This document shows positions 15,242-15,721 of a stretch of DNA of 15,721 bases, piece after piece; positions within the stretch are counted from its first letter, which is position 1, and every line of letters begins with the position of its first letter. Where the stretch lies: the NCBI GenBank assembly GCA_964554015.1, contig CAZKMO010000073.1, forward strand, positions 1 to 15,721, in the 5' to 3' direction. Both the position numbers and the translations under genes were made by a program. This DNA is from CAYUAG01 sp964554015. Lineage in GTDB: Bacteria; Zhuqueibacterota; QNDG01; CAYUAG01. A model generated the notes under the pieces. The model worked only from the letters and a program-made list of their open reading frames with translations. It was not told where the DNA came from and ran no database searches.

Positions 15242-15721
15242 TTAATTATTTCTTCCTTTTCTTTTCCCCTGCCCTCTTATACGCTGCAGACCGCGGTCAT
15301 CAGCAATGCCGTCTCCGTCCGCATCAATAAAAAAATCCATGCCTCCGTGTTTGAGTTGACTACGGCGCTGTTGATCTAAAAATTTGTCATTAATTCCGTC
15401 TCCATCCGCGTCTTCAAAGGCTTTGTCAACCACACCGTTTTCTTCATCAACATTGCCGAAACGATATCCATACAAATCTCTTCCGGAATAGCCGGAACCG
15501 GTAATATCATTCTTGCCGTCCTCATCCGTATCAAGCACATAATTCATTAATTCCCGGCCGCGTAAACTGCTTCTCTTCTGATCCGCAATACCGTCACCAT
15601 CTGTATCCACCCAGCGGGAGTTCTCCGCCATCACCTTCCCCAGACGGTCATTCACTCCATCACCGTCTACATCGGTCCATACATCGTTTATACCGTCACC
15701 GTTCTTGTCCTCAAATTTGAA
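15242..15721 (-). CDS. Thrombospondin type-3-like calcium-binding repeat protein (5' end missing)
   Basis: The frame is open from the right window edge (position 15721) for 159 codons to the stop at 15242, so the N-terminus is outside. GTG at 15655 is inside a repeat and should not be taken as the start. Six calcium-binding repeats are visible: DKNGDGIND (5-13), DVDGDGVND (17-25), DTDGDGIAD, DTDEDGKND, DADGDGIND and DADGDGIAD, spaced irregularly by 8-35 residues with segments such as GRDLYGYRFG. The DxDxDGxxD loops bind Ca2+ and stiffen extracellular proteins, so it should be exported, although the signal peptide is not in view. The tail GQGKRKGRNN is basic. It lies directly upstream of the beta-barrel gene. 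Confidence 0.85.
   Translation of the reverse strand, partial: FKFEDKNGDGINDVWTDVDGDGVNDRLGKVMAENSRWVDTDGDGIADQKRSSLRGRELMNYVLDTDEDGKNDITGSGYSGRDLYGYRFGNVDEENGVVDKAFEDADGDGINDKFLDQQRRSQLKHGGMDFFIDADGDGIADDRGLQRIRGQGKRKGRNN

Overview
The window looks like chromosomal DNA of an uncultured Gram-negative bacterium, most likely from the Bacteroidota/Chlorobi (FCB)-like side of the tree and probably anaerobic; this is inference. The signs are: an exported protein that opens with a carboxypeptidase-regulatory-like beta-sandwich, as many Bacteroidota TonB-dependent receptors do; secreted beta-barrel proteins; lipoproteins with LIGC and LMGC lipoboxes; a thrombospondin type-3 (DxDxDG) repeat protein; and a cysteine-rich Fe-S protein of a kind known from anaerobes. 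Genes are separated by very AT-rich spacers carrying dispersed repeats. A run of ten Ns (12431-12440) and an out-of-frame 413-bp tandem duplication suggest a draft or metagenome assembly.

Layout, left to right. (1) 1-352, minus: start of a surface/TonB-receptor-like gene that leaves the window. (2) About 500-600: a divergent promoter pair, a perfect TTGACA-17-TATAAT firing left and TTGACA-17-(TGn)TATCAT firing right. (3) 651-2896, plus: a winged-helix/Fe-S protein with two ferredoxin clusters, a SAM methyltransferase and a small J-domain protein, closed by a 13-bp-stem hairpin at 2953-3003. (4) 5690-3080, minus: an envelope operon of a lipoprotein, a TolB/PD40-propeller lipoprotein and a beta-barrel protein. 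(5) 5691-6303: spacer with GGAATA-type repeats. (6) 12940-6304, minus: a compact biosynthetic operon of an Sfp-type phosphopantetheinyl transferase (3' end lost at the N gap), one large type I polyketide synthase module (KS-AT-KR-ACP) and an overlapping polytopic membrane protein. (7) 12941-13983: a spacer of about 1 kb with several decayed repeats. (8) 15721-13984, minus: a calcium-binding-repeat protein (5' end outside the window) followed by an outer-membrane beta-barrel protein.

The main point is the polyketide synthase. As sequenced it is split into two reading frames (12261-10030 and 9976-7262) by a near-perfect 413-bp tandem duplication inside the acyltransferase domain (9711-10123 and 10124-10536, two mismatches). 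Removing one copy gives exactly 4587 bp, a single 1528-residue protein with all catalytic residues present. The transferase would activate its carrier domain. The synthase, which takes malonyl units by its HAFH motif and has a ketoreductase but no dehydratase, enoylreductase or thioesterase, would make a 3-hydroxyacyl thioester. The membrane protein, translationally coupled to it, is a candidate for export, release or membrane use of the product. That last step is inference.
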